Shown in pieces: positions 20,860 to 30,963 of a DNA stretch of 64,000 nt. The position numbers and the translations under genes were made by a program. Numbering within the stretch: the stretch's first letter is position 1; every line of letters begins with the position of its first letter. The notes beneath the pieces are model-generated. The model made no database searches, was not told where the DNA came from, and saw nothing but the letters and a program-made list of their open reading frames with translations. The stretch covers positions 1,065,001-1,129,000 of the forward strand of contig NZ_CP149510.1 of NCBI RefSeq assembly GCF_040126305.1. Direction: 5' to 3'. Source of the DNA: Pararhizobium sp. A13. GTDB lineage: Bacteria; Pseudomonadota; Alphaproteobacteria; Rhizobiales; Rhizobiaceae.

Positions 20860-20943
20860 ATGATGGATATTGTCTTGATCGGGATCGGCGTTTTGTTTTT
20901 CGCACTGTCGTTTGCCTACACCAATGCCTGCGACCGTCTTTAA
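20860..20943 (+). CDS. Single-helix microprotein preceding KdpF
   Basis: 27 residues (26 if the second of two adjacent ATGs is used). It is almost wholly one membrane helix (IVLIGIGVLFFALSFAY) followed by the short tail TNACDRL. AAGGAG lies 9 nt upstream and kdpF starts 17 bp downstream, so it looks like the first gene of the kdp operon. I recall similar unannotated peptides with a terminal C-[DE]-R-L upstream of kdpF in other bacteria, but no function is known to me. It could be a small subunit or regulator of the Kdp pump. It is too short for normal gene callers. Confidence 0.65.
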   Translation: MMDIVLIGIGVLFFALSFAYTNACDRL

Positions 20944-20960
20944 TTCGAAGGATCAGAAAA

Positions 20961-21050
20961 ATGTTTGTCGACTATGTGCTCGGAGCCGGCGTGACCGTGT
21001 TTCTCCTCGCCTATCTGACCTACGCCCTCATTCGCCCTGAGCGCTTCTAA
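20961..21050 (+). CDS. kdpF: KdpF, small subunit of K+-transporting ATPase
   Basis: 29 residues: one membrane helix (about 4-24) and the typical ending YALIRPERF. KdpF stabilises the KdpFABC complex in the inner membrane. GAAGGA lies about 9 nt before the ATG; kdpA starts 26 bp downstream. Length and C-terminal RPERF are as in other proteobacterial KdpF proteins. Confidence 0.9.
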   Translation: MFVDYVLGAGVTVFLLAYLTYALIRPERF

Positions 21051-21076
21051 ACGCCCGGGTTTTGAAAGTTATTCCT

Positions 21077-22780
21077 ATGACACTCAACGGATGGATCCAG
21101 ATCCTCATCTTCTGCGGGATCGTCATTTTGCTCGTCAAGCCGCTCGGTGCCTATATGACGCGCGTTTTCCACGGCGAGCGCATGCTCTTGTCGCCGCTCT
21201 TCGTGCCGATCGAACGCGTCCTTTATCGGCTCTCCGGAACCAGCGAAAAGGAAGAGCAGCATTGGACGAGCTACGCCTTCGCCCTCCTGCTGTTCAATCT
21301 CGCCGGCTTCTTCATTCTTTATCTGCTGCAGCGTTTTCAAGGCTCGCTGCCGTTCAATCCTGCCGGCATGACGGCCGTCGGCCCTGAGCTTTCGTTCAAC
21401 ACCGCCGCCAGCTTCATGACCAACACCAACTGGCAGAACTACGGCGGCGAAAGCACGATGTCCTATCTCGTGCAGATGGTTGGTTTTACGGTGCAGAACT
21501 TTGCCTCGGCCGCGACCGGTATTGCCATCGCCGTCGCGCTCATTCGCGGTTTTGCGCGGGCCTCTGGCAAGTCGATCGGCAATTTCTGGGTCGATATGAC
21601 CCGAACCACGCTCTACATTCTGCTCCCCGCCTGTATCATCCTGACCCTTGTCTACGTCTATCTCGGTGTTCCCCAGACCTTGGGCGCCTATGTGACGGCC
21701 ACGACGATCGAGGGTGCGCAGCAGACGATCGCACTTGGTCCGGTCGCCTCGCAGTTGGCCATCAAGATGCTTGGCACGAATGGCGGCGGCTTCTTCAATG
21801 CCAACTCGGCGCATCCGTTCGAAAATCCGGATGCGATCTCCAACCTCATCCAGATGGTGACGATCTTCGCCATCGGCGGGGGCCTTACCAACGTCTTCGG
21901 CCGCATGGTCGGCAACCAGCGCCAGGGCTGGGCGATCTTCGCGACGATGGGCGTGCTCTTCGTCGTCGGTGTCGTTGTCACCTATTGGGCTGAAGCCGCG
22001 GGCAATCCGCTGGTGCATGCCATGGGCCTCGAAGGCGGCAACATGGAAGGCAAGGAAGTCCGCTTCGGCATCGCGCTGTCGTCGCTGTTTGCGGTCATCA
22101 CCACAGCTGCCTCCTGCGGTGCGGTCAATGCCATGCATGGCTCGTTCACGGCGCTGGGCGGCCTCATTCCGCTGATCAACATGGAACTCGGCGAAGTCAT
22201 CGTCGGCGGTGTCGGCGCCGGCTTCTACGGTATCCTGCTGTTCGTCGTTCTCGCTGTCTTCGTCGCGGGCCTGATGGTCGGTCGTACGCCGGAATATCTC
22301 GGCAAGAAGATCGAGGCCAAGGAGGTCAAGATGGCCGTTCTTGCCATCCTCTGCCTGCCGACGGCCATGCTGATCTTTACCGCGATCGCCGTGATCCTGC
22401 CAACAGGCGTCGCTTCGATCGGAAATCCCGGGCCGCACGGCTTCTCGGAAATCCTCTATGCCTATACCTCGGCTGCCGCCAACAACGGCTCGGCCTTCGG
22501 CGGGCTCACCGGTAACACGCCCTGGTACAACATCACGATCGGCATCGCCATGCTGATGGGCCGCTTCCTGGTGATCATCCCGGCGCTCGCCATCGCAGGC
22601 TCGCTGGTGACGAAGAAGACGGTTCCCGCCTCGGCCGGCACCTTCCCGACCGACGGTTCGCTGTTCGTCGGTCTGCTCTGCGGCGTCATCCTGATTGTCG
22701 GCGGTCTCACCTTCTTCCCGGCGCTTGCGCTCGGTCCGATCGTCGAGCACCTGGCGATGATCGCCGGGCAGACATTCTAG
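21077..22780 (+). CDS. kdpA: K+-transporting ATPase subunit A
   Basis: 567 residues, the channel-like subunit that binds and conducts K+. About ten membrane helices. Selectivity-filter-type segments are visible, for example [30 protein letters not shown] and [14 protein letters not shown] take the ATG at 21077 (MTLNGW), 15 bp inside a possible TTG start. It works with KdpB and KdpC as a high-affinity uptake pump made under K+ limitation. An unusual 223-bp gap separates it from kdpB. Confidence 0.97.
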   Translation: MTLNGWIQILIFCGIVILLVKPLGAYMTRVFHGERMLLSPLFVPIERVLYRLSGTSEKEEQHWTSYAFALLLFNLAGFFILYLLQRFQGSLPFNPAGMTAVGPELSFNTAASFMTNTNWQNYGGESTMSYLVQMVGFTVQNFASAATGIAIAVALIRGFARASGKSIGNFWVDMTRTTLYILLPACIILTLVYVYLGVPQTLGAYVTATTIEGAQQTIALGPVASQLAIKMLGTNGGGFFNANSAHPFENPDAISNLIQMVTIFAIGGGLTNVFGRMVGNQRQGWAIFATMGVLFVVGVVVTYWAEAAGNPLVHAMGLEGGNMEGKEVRFGIALSSLFAVITTAASCGAVNAMHGSFTALGGLIPLINMELGEVIVGGVGAGFYGILLFVVLAVFVAGLMVGRTPEYLGKKIEAKEVKMAVLAILCLPTAMLIFTAIAVILPTGVASIGNPGPHGFSEILYAYTSAAANNGSAFGGLTGNTPWYNITIGIAMLMGRFLVIIPALAIAGSLVTKKTVPASAGTFPTDGSLFVGLLCGVILIVGGLTFFPALALGPIVEHLAMIAGQTF

Positions 22781-22828
22781 GCCGATGATCGTGGCTCGCC
22801 CCTTAATGACGTTCGGAAAGCTCCTTCA

Positions 22829-22856
22829 CCCTCGCGACGGCGACCCGCCGCGAGGG
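22829..22856 (+). other. GC-rich hairpin between kdpA and kdpB
   Basis: ccctcgcg-(12 nt)-cgcgaggg, an 8-bp perfect stem shortly after the kdpA stop and without a T run. It may act as an mRNA-stability or attenuation element between subunits that are needed in equal numbers. Confidence 0.5.
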
Positions 22857-22865
22857 GCTCCCGGA

Positions 22866-22957
22866 ATGCCGGCTACCGATATTGTGCTGGCGATCATGCT
22901 GTCCTCTTGGTGGCGACCAGTCTCGCCCTTGCCTTCACCGAATTGTTCCGCGGCTGA
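22866..22957 (+). pseudogene. Possible frameshifted small membrane ORF between kdpA and kdpB
   Basis: From the ATG at 22866 one frame reads [12 protein letters not shown]; from 22904 another frame reads [17 protein letters not shown] and stops at 22957. Joined by a two-base skip they would make a 29-residue single-helix peptide. It may be a decayed microprotein gene or chance hydrophobic coding in a GC-rich spacer. No strong ribosome-binding site precedes it. Confidence 0.25.
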
Positions 22958-23003
22958 CCGTAGTCGCCGTGATGTCACAAACAAAAGAAACTGGAGTTCT
23001 CTC

Positions 23004-25061
23004 ATGAGCCAGTCCAAATCTGCGAGCCTCGTGGACTCTCGCATCCTCATTCCCGCGATTGGCTCGGCTTTTGCCAAGCTCAACCCGCGTACGCTCGCGA
23101 AAAACCCGGTGATGTTCGTCGTCGCCGTCGTCTCGACGCTGACGACCATCCTGTTCCTGCGCGATCTCGTCACCGGCGGCGAAGGCCTCGGCTTCTCGCT
23201 GCAACTGAATATCTGGCTCTGGTTCACGGTGCTTTTCGCCAATTTCGCCGAAGCCGTCGCCGAAGGACGTGGCAAGGCGCAGGCGGATTCACTGCGCAAG
23301 ACGCGCACCGAAACGCAGGCAAAGCTGCTGACCGGCAGCGATCTCAAGAGCTACAAGGTGGTTCCCGGAACGAGCCTCAAGGTCGGCGACATCGTGCTTG
23401 TCGAGGCCGGCGACATTATCCCGTCGGATGGTGAAGTCATCGAAGGCGTTGCCTCCGTCAACGAAGCGGCGATCACCGGCGAATCCGCCCCGGTCATCCG
23501 CGAATCCGGCGGTGACCGCTCGGCCGTCACCGGCGGCACGCAGGTCCTGTCGGACTGGATCCGGGTACGCATCAGCGCCGCCGCCGGCTCGACCTTCATC
23601 GACCGGATGATCGCGCTGGTCGAAGGCGCCGAGCGCCAGAAGACCCCGAACGAGATCGCCCTCAACATCCTTCTCGCCGGCATGACGCTGATCTTCGTGC
23701 TTGCCGTTGCGACGATCCCGAGCTTCGCCACCTATGCTGGCGGTGCTATCCCGGTCATCGTTCTCGTCGCCCTGTTCGTGACACTGATCCCGACCACGAT
23801 CGGCGCGCTTCTTTCCGCCATCGGCATTGCCGGCATGGACCGCCTGGTCCGCTTCAACGTGCTCGCCATGTCCGGCCGCGCGGTCGAAGCCGCAGGCGAC
23901 ATCGATACGCTGCTTCTCGACAAGACCGGCACGATCACGCTCGGCAACCGCCAGGCAACCGAGCTGTGCCCGGTCGCAGGCGTGTCGGCACAGGACCTTG
24001 CCGATGCCGCGCAGCTGGCATCGCTCGCCGACGAAACCCCCGAAGGCCGCTCCATCGTCGTTCTCGCCAAGGAGAAATACGGCATCCGTGCGCGCGACAT
24101 GGCGCAACTGCACGCCCACTTCGTTCCCTTTACGGCCCAAAGCCGCATGAGCGGCGTCGATATTGAGGGATCGTCGATCCGCAAGGGTGCGGTGGACGCC
24201 GTGCTGAGCTATGTCGGCGGACTTGGCGCCTCGGCGCGTCCGGAAACCGTGCGCGAAATCCAGGCCATCGCTGACGAGATAGCCAAGTCCGGCGGCACGC
24301 CGCTCGCCGTCGTTCGCGACGGCCGTTTGATGGGTGTCGTGCATCTCAAGGATATCGTCAAGGGTGGCATCCGCGAGCGTTTCGCCGAGCTGCGCCGCAT
24401 GGGCATCCGCACCGTGATGATCACCGGCGACAACCCGATGACTGCAGCTGCGATCGCTGCCGAAGCCGGCGTCGACGACTTCCTTGCTCAGGCGACACCG
24501 GAGAACAAACTGACGTTGATCCGCGAGGAACAGGCGAAGGGCAAGCTCGTTGCCATGTGCGGCGACGGCACCAACGATGCCCCGGCACTCGCCCAGGCCG
24601 ATGTCGGCGTGGCCATGAACACCGGCACGGTGGCGGCCCGCGAAGCCGGCAACATGGTCGATCTGGATTCGGACCCGACCAAGCTGATCGAGATCGTCGA
24701 GATCGGCAAGCAGCTCCTGATGACACGCGGCGCGCTGACCACCTTCTCGATTGCCAACGACATCGCCAAGTATTTCGCCATCATCCCGGCAATGTTCCTG
24801 GCCTTCTATCCGCAACTGTCGGCGCTGAACATCATGGGGCTCGCCTCGCCGCAGAGCGCCATCCTGTCGGCCATCATCTTCAATGCGCTGGTCATCGTGG
24901 CGCTGATCCCGCTGTCGCTGAAGGGTGTGAAATATCGTGCCGTCGGCGCCGGCGCCCTGCTGTCGCGCAACCTGCTCATCTACGGCCTCGGCGGCGTCAT
25001 CGTGCCGTTCATCGGCATCAAGGCCATCGATGTGGCCATCACCGCCCTTGGACTCGTTTAA
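23004..25061 (+). CDS. kdpB: K+-transporting ATPase subunit B (P-type ATPase)
   Basis: 685 residues, the catalytic subunit. It shows the actuator motif AITGESAPV, the phosphorylated Asp in [13 protein letters not shown], the hinge [12 protein letters not shown] and [19 protein letters not shown]. The start is the ATG at 23004 with GGAG 8 nt upstream; the open frame runs further upstream, but those residues are not KdpB-like. It couples ATP hydrolysis to K+ movement through KdpA. kdpC follows after 12 bp. Confidence 0.97.
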   Translation: MSQSKSASLVDSRILIPAIGSAFAKLNPRTLAKNPVMFVVAVVSTLTTILFLRDLVTGGEGLGFSLQLNIWLWFTVLFANFAEAVAEGRGKAQADSLRKTRTETQAKLLTGSDLKSYKVVPGTSLKVGDIVLVEAGDIIPSDGEVIEGVASVNEAAITGESAPVIRESGGDRSAVTGGTQVLSDWIRVRISAAAGSTFIDRMIALVEGAERQKTPNEIALNILLAGMTLIFVLAVATIPSFATYAGGAIPVIVLVALFVTLIPTTIGALLSAIGIAGMDRLVRFNVLAMSGRAVEAAGDIDTLLLDKTGTITLGNRQATELCPVAGVSAQDLADAAQLASLADETPEGRSIVVLAKEKYGIRARDMAQLHAHFVPFTAQSRMSGVDIEGSSIRKGAVDAVLSYVGGLGASARPETVREIQAIADEIAKSGGTPLAVVRDGRLMGVVHLKDIVKGGIRERFAELRRMGIRTVMITGDNPMTAAAIAAEAGVDDFLAQATPENKLTLIREEQAKGKLVAMCGDGTNDAPALAQADVGVAMNTGTVAAREAGNMVDLDSDPTKLIEIVEIGKQLLMTRGALTTFSIANDIAKYFAIIPAMFLAFYPQLSALNIMGLASPQSAILSAIIFNALVIVALIPLSLKGVKYRAVGAGALLSRNLLIYGLGGVIVPFIGIKAIDVAITALGLV

Positions 25062-25073
25062 AGGAATTCACCC

Positions 25074-25643
25074 ATGTTGAAACAACTAAGACCAGCCCTT
25101 GTCACGATCGTTGCCATCACGGTCATCACCGGTCTTGCCTACCCGCTCGGCATGACGAGCATCGCCCAGGCTCTGTTCCCGCACCAGGCCAATGGCAGCC
25201 TCGTCGAAAAGGATGGAACGGTCGTCGGCTCGACGCTGATCGGCCAGGTCTTTTCAGGCGACACCTATTTCCACGGCCGCCCCTCGGCTGCCGGCGATGG
25301 CTACAATGCGGCCGCATCCAGCGGCTCCAACCTCGGCCCGACCAATCCGAAGCTGCTCGACCGGATCAAGGCGGAAGCGGAAGCTCTGAAAGCCACCAAC
25401 CCTGGTGTCGCGGTCCCGATGGATCTGGTCACCGCATCGGGCAGCGGCCTCGATCCGCATATCACGCCGGAAGCGGCCTATTTCCAGGTGCCGCGCGTCG
25501 CCAAGGCGCGCGGCATGGACGAAGGTCAGGTCCGCACACTGGTCGATCAGGCCGTCGAGGCTCGCGAACTCGGGATTCTCGGCGAACCGGCCGTCAACGT
25601 CTTGGCGCTGAACATGGCACTTGATAAAGCTGTTTCGCCCTGA
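25074..25643 (+). CDS. kdpC: K+-transporting ATPase subunit C
   Basis: 189 residues: one N-terminal membrane helix (about 10-30) and a periplasmic domain with the conserved [20 protein letters not shown] and [14 protein letters not shown] blocks. KdpC acts as an auxiliary, ATP-affinity-raising subunit of the pump. Its stop overlaps a possible upstream ATG of kdpD (TGATG). Confidence 0.96.
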   Translation: MLKQLRPALVTIVAITVITGLAYPLGMTSIAQALFPHQANGSLVEKDGTVVGSTLIGQVFSGDTYFHGRPSAAGDGYNAAASSGSNLGPTNPKLLDRIKAEAEALKATNPGVAVPMDLVTASGSGLDPHITPEAAYFQVPRVAKARGMDEGQVRTLVDQAVEARELGILGEPAVNVLALNMALDKAVSP

Positions 25644-25650
25644 TGGTGCC

Positions 25651-25683
25651 GGGCGGAAAGCGGCATTCGGCTGCTTTCCGTCC
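25651..25683 (+). other. Hairpin between kdpC and kdpD
   Basis: cggaaagc (25654-25661) pairs with gctttccg (25673-25680), extended by three outer pairs including one G:T. It lies just behind kdpC and ahead of the preferred kdpD start. It may separate strong expression of the pump from weaker expression of its sensor. Confidence 0.55.
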
Positions 25684-25708
25684 GAGACGGAGAAAGACTG
25701 AACGCTTC

Positions 25709-28417
25709 ATGCGAGACGACAGCCGCGACATGGATGGCAGGCCATCACCGGATGCGCTTTTACAGCGGGCGGAGCGGGAAAGCCGCGGCCGCCTGAAAAT
25801 CTTTCTGGGAGCGGCCCCCGGCGTCGGCAAGACCTTTGAAATGCTCACCTCCGCCCATGCGCGGAAAGCTGACGGCGTCGATGTCGTCGTCGGCGTGGTC
25901 GAGACCCACGGCCGCAAGGAAACCCAGGCGCTGGTCGATGGCCTGGAGGTCATCCCGCGCTCGAGCGTCGAGTATAAGGGCCGTCGTCTCGATGAAATGG
26001 ACATCGATGCCATCCTTGCACGACGTCCCGCCCTGGTCCTCGTCGACGAACTGGCGCACACCAATGCGCCCGGCAGCCGCCACCCCAAGCGCTACATGGA
26101 TGTGAAGGAACTGCTCTCGCGCGGCATCGACGTCTATTCGACGCTCAACATCCAGCATGTCGAAAGCCTGAACGACGTCGTCGCCCAGATCACCCGTATC
26201 AGGGTGCGCGAAACGGTTCCCGATTCGATCATCGATCGGGCCGACGACGTCGAAATCATCGACCTGACGCCGGATGACCTGATCAAGCGGCTGCATGACG
26301 GCAAAGTCTATGTGCCGAAGACGGCGCAACGGGCGCTCGAGAATTATTTCTCGCCCGGAAACCTGACAGCGTTGCGCGAACTGGCGCTTCGCCGCACGGC
26401 CCAGCGGGTCGATGAACAATTGCTGACCCACATGCAGGCGCATGCTATCTCCGGTCCCTGGGCGGCCGGCGACCGGGTGCTTGTCTGCATCGACGATCAT
26501 CCGCGCTGCGCGTCTTTGGTGCGCTATGCCGCCCGGCTTGCCGACCGCCTGCGTGCGCCCTGGGTGGCGCTTTACGTGGAGACGGCAAGGTCCGTGCATT
26601 TGCCTGAAGCCGCGCGCGACAGGATCGCCGCGACCCTGCGTCTCGCGGAACATCTGGGCGGCGAGGCAATCACCCGACCGGGCTCCGATGAGGCCGAGGA
26701 AATCGTCCGCCACGCAGCGGCAAGCAATGTCACCCATATCATTGTCGGCAGCCCCAAAAAATCTCGCTGGCGGCAGTGGCTCCAGGGTTCGGTGACCGAC
26801 AAGCTCATCCGCAGCGCAGGCGATATCAGCGTTCATGTCATTGCTGGGGATGACCGTGAGGGCGATCCGGTCGCAACGGGCGTCAGGACGGTGCCGACGC
26901 CAGTGCAGTTCAAGATCAGGCCCTATGTGCTGGCGACACTCTATGTCGGCTGCGCGCTGGGCGTGGGTTTTCTGCTCGACCAGTCGCTCGATGTGCGCAA
27001 CATCGCGCTGGTCTTTCTGATGGCGGTTCTGACCACGGCGGTAACGGAAGGCTTGAAGCCGGCCCTCTATTCGAGCGTCATCGGTGCGCTCGCCTTGAAT
27101 TTCTTCTTCCTTGCGCCGCTTTACACATTCGTGATCGGCGATCCGGAAAGTGTCGTCGCCTTCGTCTTTTTCTTCGTGGTGGCGATCGTCGCCAGCAATC
27201 TGACCGCGAGCGTGCAGCGTCAGGCGGCAGCGGCACGCCTGCGTGCCCGAACCACCGAGGACCTTTATCTTTTCAGCAAGAAGCTGGCGGGCACCGGCAC
27301 GCTGGACGACGTGCTCTGGGCGACGGCATTTCAGCTCGCTTCCATGCTGAAAGTGCGCGTCGTGCTGCTTCTGCCGGAAGACGGGACGATTGCCGTGAAA
27401 GCCGGCTATCCACCGGATGACACGCTGGATGACGCCGATATCGCCGCGGCGCGCTGGGCCTGGGAACACAATCGCGCTGCCGGACGCGGCGCCGATACGC
27501 TTCCGGGAGCCAAACGGCTCTACGTGCCGCTCCGCACCGCACGCGCCGCCGTCGGCGTCATCGGTCTCGACAACGACCGGCAAGGGCCACTGCTCACGCC
27601 GGAACAACAGCGGCTGCTCGATGCGCTGGCCGATCAGGCGGCGCTTGCCATCGAGCGTGTCCAGCTTGTCGCTGATGTCGACAATGCGCGGCTGGCCGAG
27701 GAAGCCGGCAAGCTTCGCTCGGCGCTGCTGACGTCTATCTCGCACGACCTGAAGACACCCTTGGCGGCCATCATGGGTGCTGCCGGCACCCTGCGGGACT
27801 ACCAGTCCGTGCTGCCGGAAGGGGACCGCTTCGAACTGTTGACGACGGTGACGGACGAATCGGAGCGGCTGAACCGTTTCATCGCCAACCTTCTCGACAT
27901 GACCCGGATCGAGTCCGGTGCGATGGAGCCGAATGCGGCGTTCCATTATATCGGCGATATCGCCGGCAGCGCCTTGCGCAGGGCGAGCAAGATTCTGGCT
28001 CATCACGAGGTCGATGTTCGCGTTCCCGCCGAGTTGCCCATGGTCAGGGTCGATCCCGTCCTGTTCGAGCAGGTACTGTTTAACCTGCTCGACAACGCCG
28101 CCAAATATGCCCCTGATGGTTCGACCGTCGGCGTTCAGGCGGAAACCGATGGCGCACGCGTTCTTCTCAGGGTTTCCGATGAGGGGCCAGGCATCCCTCC
28201 CGGTGATCTCGAGCGGGTCTTCGATACGTTTTATAGGGTGCGCAAAGGTGATCACGTCCGGGCCGGAACCGGGCTTGGCCTGTCGATCTGCCGCGGCTTT
28301 ATCGAGGCAATGGGCGGGACCATCGCCGCTGAGAACAGGACGGACCGTTCCGGCGCCGTCTTCACCGTCAGCCTGCCGCTCTTGCCGGATGCGCCCAATC
28401 TGAAGGACATGAAATGA
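25709..28417 (+). CDS. kdpD: Sensor histidine kinase KdpD
   Basis: 902 residues from the ATG at 25709 ([15 protein letters not shown]), the usual family start; an upstream ATG at 25643 overlapping the kdpC stop would add 22 atypical residues. Domains: KdpD N-terminal domain with Walker-like [13 protein letters not shown] (about 34-46), universal-stress-protein domain (about 245-365), four-helix DUF4118 membrane unit (about 395-500), GAF-like domain (about 520-640), dimerisation/phosphoacceptor domain with [13 protein letters not shown] (His near 679) and HATPase with [18 protein letters not shown] and GTGLGLSI. It senses K+ limitation and phosphorylates KdpE. It overlaps kdpE by 4 bp. Confidence 0.95.
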   Translation: MRDDSRDMDGRPSPDALLQRAERESRGRLKIFLGAAPGVGKTFEMLTSAHARKADGVDVVVGVVETHGRKETQALVDGLEVIPRSSVEYKGRRLDEMDIDAILARRPALVLVDELAHTNAPGSRHPKRYMDVKELLSRGIDVYSTLNIQHVESLNDVVAQITRIRVRETVPDSIIDRADDVEIIDLTPDDLIKRLHDGKVYVPKTAQRALENYFSPGNLTALRELALRRTAQRVDEQLLTHMQAHAISGPWAAGDRVLVCIDDHPRCASLVRYAARLADRLRAPWVALYVETARSVHLPEAARDRIAATLRLAEHLGGEAITRPGSDEAEEIVRHAAASNVTHIIVGSPKKSRWRQWLQGSVTDKLIRSAGDISVHVIAGDDREGDPVATGVRTVPTPVQFKIRPYVLATLYVGCALGVGFLLDQSLDVRNIALVFLMAVLTTAVTEGLKPALYSSVIGALALNFFFLAPLYTFVIGDPESVVAFVFFFVVAIVASNLTASVQRQAAAARLRARTTEDLYLFSKKLAGTGTLDDVLWATAFQLASMLKVRVVLLLPEDGTIAVKAGYPPDDTLDDADIAAARWAWEHNRAAGRGADTLPGAKRLYVPLRTARAAVGVIGLDNDRQGPLLTPEQQRLLDALADQAALAIERVQLVADVDNARLAEEAGKLRSALLTSISHDLKTPLAAIMGAAGTLRDYQSVLPEGDRFELLTTVTDESERLNRFIANLLDMTRIESGAMEPNAAFHYIGDIAGSALRRASKILAHHEVDVRVPAELPMVRVDPVLFEQVLFNLLDNAAKYAPDGSTVGVQAETDGARVLLRVSDEGPGIPPGDLERVFDTFYRVRKGDHVRAGTGLGLSICRGFIEAMGGTIAAENRTDRSGAVFTVSLPLLPDAPNLKDMK

Positions 28418-29109
28418 CCCTGTCGGCCGTCAAAATCCTGGTCGTTGACGACGAGCCACCCATTCGCCGGCTGCTGCGCGTCGGCCTGGCGACACAGGAC
28501 TATGCCGTCAGCGAAGCGGGCAACGGCAAGGCCGCGAAGGAAATGGTCAGGATCGAGCAACCCGATCTGATCCTGCTCGATCTGGGTCTGCCGGATGTAC
28601 CGGGCCACGACCTCCTGAGGGGCTGGCGCGAAGAGGGCCTGACGCTGCCCATCGTCATCCTGTCGAGCCGGACCGACGAAGCCGGGATCGTCAAGGCATT
28701 GGAACTCGGTGCCGACGATTATGTGACCAAACCCTTCGGCATGAACGAACTGGTGGCGCGCATCCGCGTGGCGCTGCGCCACCGGCTGCAGCAGCAGGGC
28801 GAGAAACCGCTGTTCCAGACCGGCGGCCTTTCCGTCGATCTGGTCAAGCGCATCGTCAAGGTCGATGGCCGCGAGGTGAAGCTGTCGCCGAAGGAATACG
28901 ATATCCTGCGCATCCTGGTGCAGCACGCCGGCAAGGTGCTTACGCATCAGTTCCTGCTTAAGCAGATCTGGGGCAACGCGGCCGACGTACAATATCTGCG
29001 CGTCTATGTCCGCCAGCTCCGCCAGAAGATTGAAGTCAGCCCCGACCAGCCGCAATACATCACCACCGAGACAGGCGTCGGATACCGGCTGCGCGAGGCT
29101 GATATTTAG
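28414..29109 (+). CDS. kdpE: Response regulator KdpE
   Basis: 231 residues, OmpR family. The receiver domain (about 5-118) has the acidic pair VVDDEPP, the phospho-acceptor Asp in [10 protein letters not shown] and Lys in YVTKPFG; a winged-helix DNA-binding domain (about 130-225) ends [10 protein letters not shown]. It activates the kdp promoter when phosphorylated by KdpD. ATGA overlap with kdpD. The gene ends 17 bp from the convergent aminotransferase gene, and no terminator is evident. Confidence 0.96.
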   Translation: MTLSAVKILVVDDEPPIRRLLRVGLATQDYAVSEAGNGKAAKEMVRIEQPDLILLDLGLPDVPGHDLLRGWREEGLTLPIVILSSRTDEAGIVKALELGADDYVTKPFGMNELVARIRVALRHRLQQQGEKPLFQTGGLSVDLVKRIVKVDGREVKLSPKEYDILRILVQHAGKVLTHQFLLKQIWGNAADVQYLRVYVRQLRQKIEVSPDQPQYITTETGVGYRLREADI

Positions 29110-29126
29110 CCAGCTTCTCTTTTCGG

Positions 29127-30266
29127 TTAAGCGCCGTTGCGCTGGAGCCAGTTGCGCAGGACGGTCAGACCCTCGGGCACATGCAGGCGCCCGAACCCGA
29201 TGCGCAGGCAGTTTTCCGGCACCGGCGTCAGGTCAGAATGATAGACGCTCGATGGCAGGAAGAACACGCCCGCTTCCTCGACAACGCGTCTGGTAAACTC
29301 TTCGACGCCATCCGCGCCCTTGTAGCGGATGAAGGCAACGCAACCCCCATCGGGTTCGCGCCAGTCGAACAGATGCGGGAAGTCGGCAAAGAATGTGTTC
29401 AGATGGGCTATGTTGCTGCGGACGATGCCCCGTGTTCTTGCCAATATCTGGTCGCGGTTTTTCAGCGCAATCCGCGCCAAGATTTCCGATGGCGCGGAAT
29501 TGCAGATCGACAGGAAATGCTTGTAGCGCTCGCAGCGCACCAGAAATTCGTGATCGTTGGATGCCAGCCAACCGATCCTCAAGCCCGGCAGGCCGTAGGC
29601 TTTCGACATGACATTGAGTGAAATTCCACGCTCATAGACGTCGATCGCCTGTGGCAGGCGCAGGCGCTCGTCCTTTTCGATCAGCCGGTAGACTTCGTCG
29701 CTGAACAGCCAGATGCCCTGCTTGCGGCAGAGTTCGGTGAGAGCATCGAAGGTCGCGCGTGGAAGAATCTTGCCGGTCGGATTGTTGGGAAAGTTGATCG
29801 AGATCAGTTTCGTGTTCGGCCGAAGCGCCGCCTTGATGCGGCCGATGTCGAGATCCCAGTGATTGTCCATATCCAGCGCCACGCCGGTCACGGCGCAGAT
29901 GCTGAGCGGAAGAGTTTCGGCGGCCTGATAGTTCGGGGTGATGACGATCGCGTGGTCGTCCGCGGTCAGCAGGACTTTCATCGCTATGTAGATCGCCTCC
30001 TCTGCACCGGCAAAACAGATCAGGTTTTCCGGTCCGGCCATTTCGTATGTGCCGGCGATTTCCTGCCTGAGTGCGGGCGCGCCAAAGGTTTCGGTATAGC
30101 CCAGGCTGAGGTTTTCGAACTCGGAGCGATCCTCGTCGCTTGCCATGGCAAGCAATTCCGGCAGCCGCAGGCTCTCCGCGTCGGAGGCGGTCATGTTGTA
30201 TCTCGCGACGAACTCCCATTTGGACATGTAGGTTTCCAGCGCAAAATCACGCATCGGCTTCGTCAT
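29127..30266 (-). CDS. Class I/II PLP-dependent aminotransferase
   Basis: 379 residues. The PLP lysine is in VMSKAYGLPGLRIGW, the substrate-side Asn in INFPNNPTGKILP, the cofactor Asp/Tyr in FSDEVYRLIE, and the carboxylate-binding Arg in NCLRIGFGR near the C-terminus. The fold I subgroup includes aspartate, aromatic and broad-range amino-acid aminotransferases as well as C-S lyases of the PatB kind, so the substrate is open. It is translationally coupled (ATGA) to the YheO-type regulator just upstream, suggesting that its amino-acid substrate or product is sensed by that regulator. Confidence 0.88.
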   Translation of the reverse strand: MTKPMRDFALETYMSKWEFVARYNMTASDAESLRLPELLAMASDEDRSEFENLSLGYTETFGAPALRQEIAGTYEMAGPENLICFAGAEEAIYIAMKVLLTADDHAIVITPNYQAAETLPLSICAVTGVALDMDNHWDLDIGRIKAALRPNTKLISINFPNNPTGKILPRATFDALTELCRKQGIWLFSDEVYRLIEKDERLRLPQAIDVYERGISLNVMSKAYGLPGLRIGWLASNDHEFLVRCERYKHFLSICNSAPSEILARIALKNRDQILARTRGIVRSNIAHLNTFFADFPHLFDWREPDGGCVAFIRYKGADGVEEFTRRVVEEAGVFFLPSSVYHSDLTPVPENCLRIGFGRLHVPEGLTVLRNWLQRNGA

Positions 30267-30907
30267 CGCGGTTCTTCCTCATTGGCGGTTTCCTGTTTCT
30301 GGCGGATGGCGCCAAGGCGGTTGTAGATCGTCGCCCGCGACAGTTTCAAAATCTCGGCGACATAGGGAACGGCCTTGCGGATCGCAAAGACCCCGCGCAC
30401 GTCGAGCATGCCGATCAGCTCGTCCATGTCCGCGCTGGTGAGACCCGCGAGCGTGGCCCTGCGTGTGCCAAGGAAGTCGCCGATCACCGAGTTGACCGCC
30501 TCGCGCCAATCCTCCGCCATGAGTGCCGACGTCTTCGGCATGGGCGCCGCGATATCGACCATCGATTTCAACTGGTCGAAGATGCTGGCAAAGGCTTCGA
30601 TGTCGTGATTGATGCAGAGCAGCCCGACCGGCCTGCCCTCGGCGTCGCGCAAAACCGCCGTAATCGCCTTTAGCCGGCGGCCGTCCCAATTGGATTTGCC
30701 ATAAGGTCCGATCACATCGTCTTCGAGCGAGGATACCAGGCCAGCCTCGTTGAGCGAACTGTCTTCCGGCCGCCGCTTCGAGAAGGCATTGGCGATATGG
30801 AAAATCAGTCCGCTATCGAGATCATGCAAGACGGCTTCCACATGTGGTGAAAACAGCGTGGCGATCGCGTCGCAGACAGGGATGAAGGGCGTCAATGGAT
30901 GAGACAT
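30263..30907 (-). CDS. YheO/DauR-type PAS-HTH transcriptional regulator
   Basis: 214 residues: an N-terminal YheO-like PAS domain (about 8-120; HDLDSGLIFHIANAFSKR, ITAVLRDAEGRPVGLLCINHD) and a C-terminal HTH_22 domain (about 150-205; GVFAIRKAVPYVAEILKLSR then ATIYNRL). Family member DauR regulates D-arginine use in Pseudomonas, and others control amino-acid genes. It overlaps the aminotransferase by 4 bp and lies 18 bp below a near-perfect 34-bp palindrome, which is probably its own operator. Confidence 0.88.
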   Translation of the reverse strand: MSHPLTPFIPVCDAIATLFSPHVEAVLHDLDSGLIFHIANAFSKRRPEDSSLNEAGLVSSLEDDVIGPYGKSNWDGRRLKAITAVLRDAEGRPVGLLCINHDIEAFASIFDQLKSMVDIAAPMPKTSALMAEDWREAVNSVIGDFLGTRRATLAGLTSADMDELIGMLDVRGVFAIRKAVPYVAEILKLSRATIYNRLGAIRQKQETANEEEPR

Positions 30908-30925
30908 GCAGTCTTATCCACCATG

Positions 30926-30959
30926 TTTTACAATTAGTCAATATAGACGAATTGTAAAA
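30926..30959. promoter_or_regulatory. 34-bp AT-rich palindrome, probable regulator operator
   Basis: ttttacaatt (30926-30935) and aattgtaaaa (30950-30959) are perfect 10-bp arms; inside, gtc and gac pair again. It sits in the 56-bp gap between the EI24 gene and the regulator, both on the minus strand, where the regulator's promoter must be. It lacks the GC-rich stem of a terminator. Confidence 0.65.
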
Positions 30960-30963
30960 GTCG

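Noticed and set aside
21047..22750. 567-codon open frame antisense to kdpA
   Set aside because: The sense frame is a textbook KdpA with selectivity-filter motifs; the antisense product is low-complexity charged sequence.
22785..23003. N-terminal extension of kdpB by 73 codons
   Set aside because: The residues do not resemble KdpB, and a GGAG-preceded ATG at 23004 gives the normal length.
25760..28255. 831-codon open frame antisense to kdpD
   Set aside because: A shadow in a GC-rich gene. The sense frame has all histidine-kinase motifs, while the antisense product has Arg/His/Gln/Asp-rich composition and no domain.
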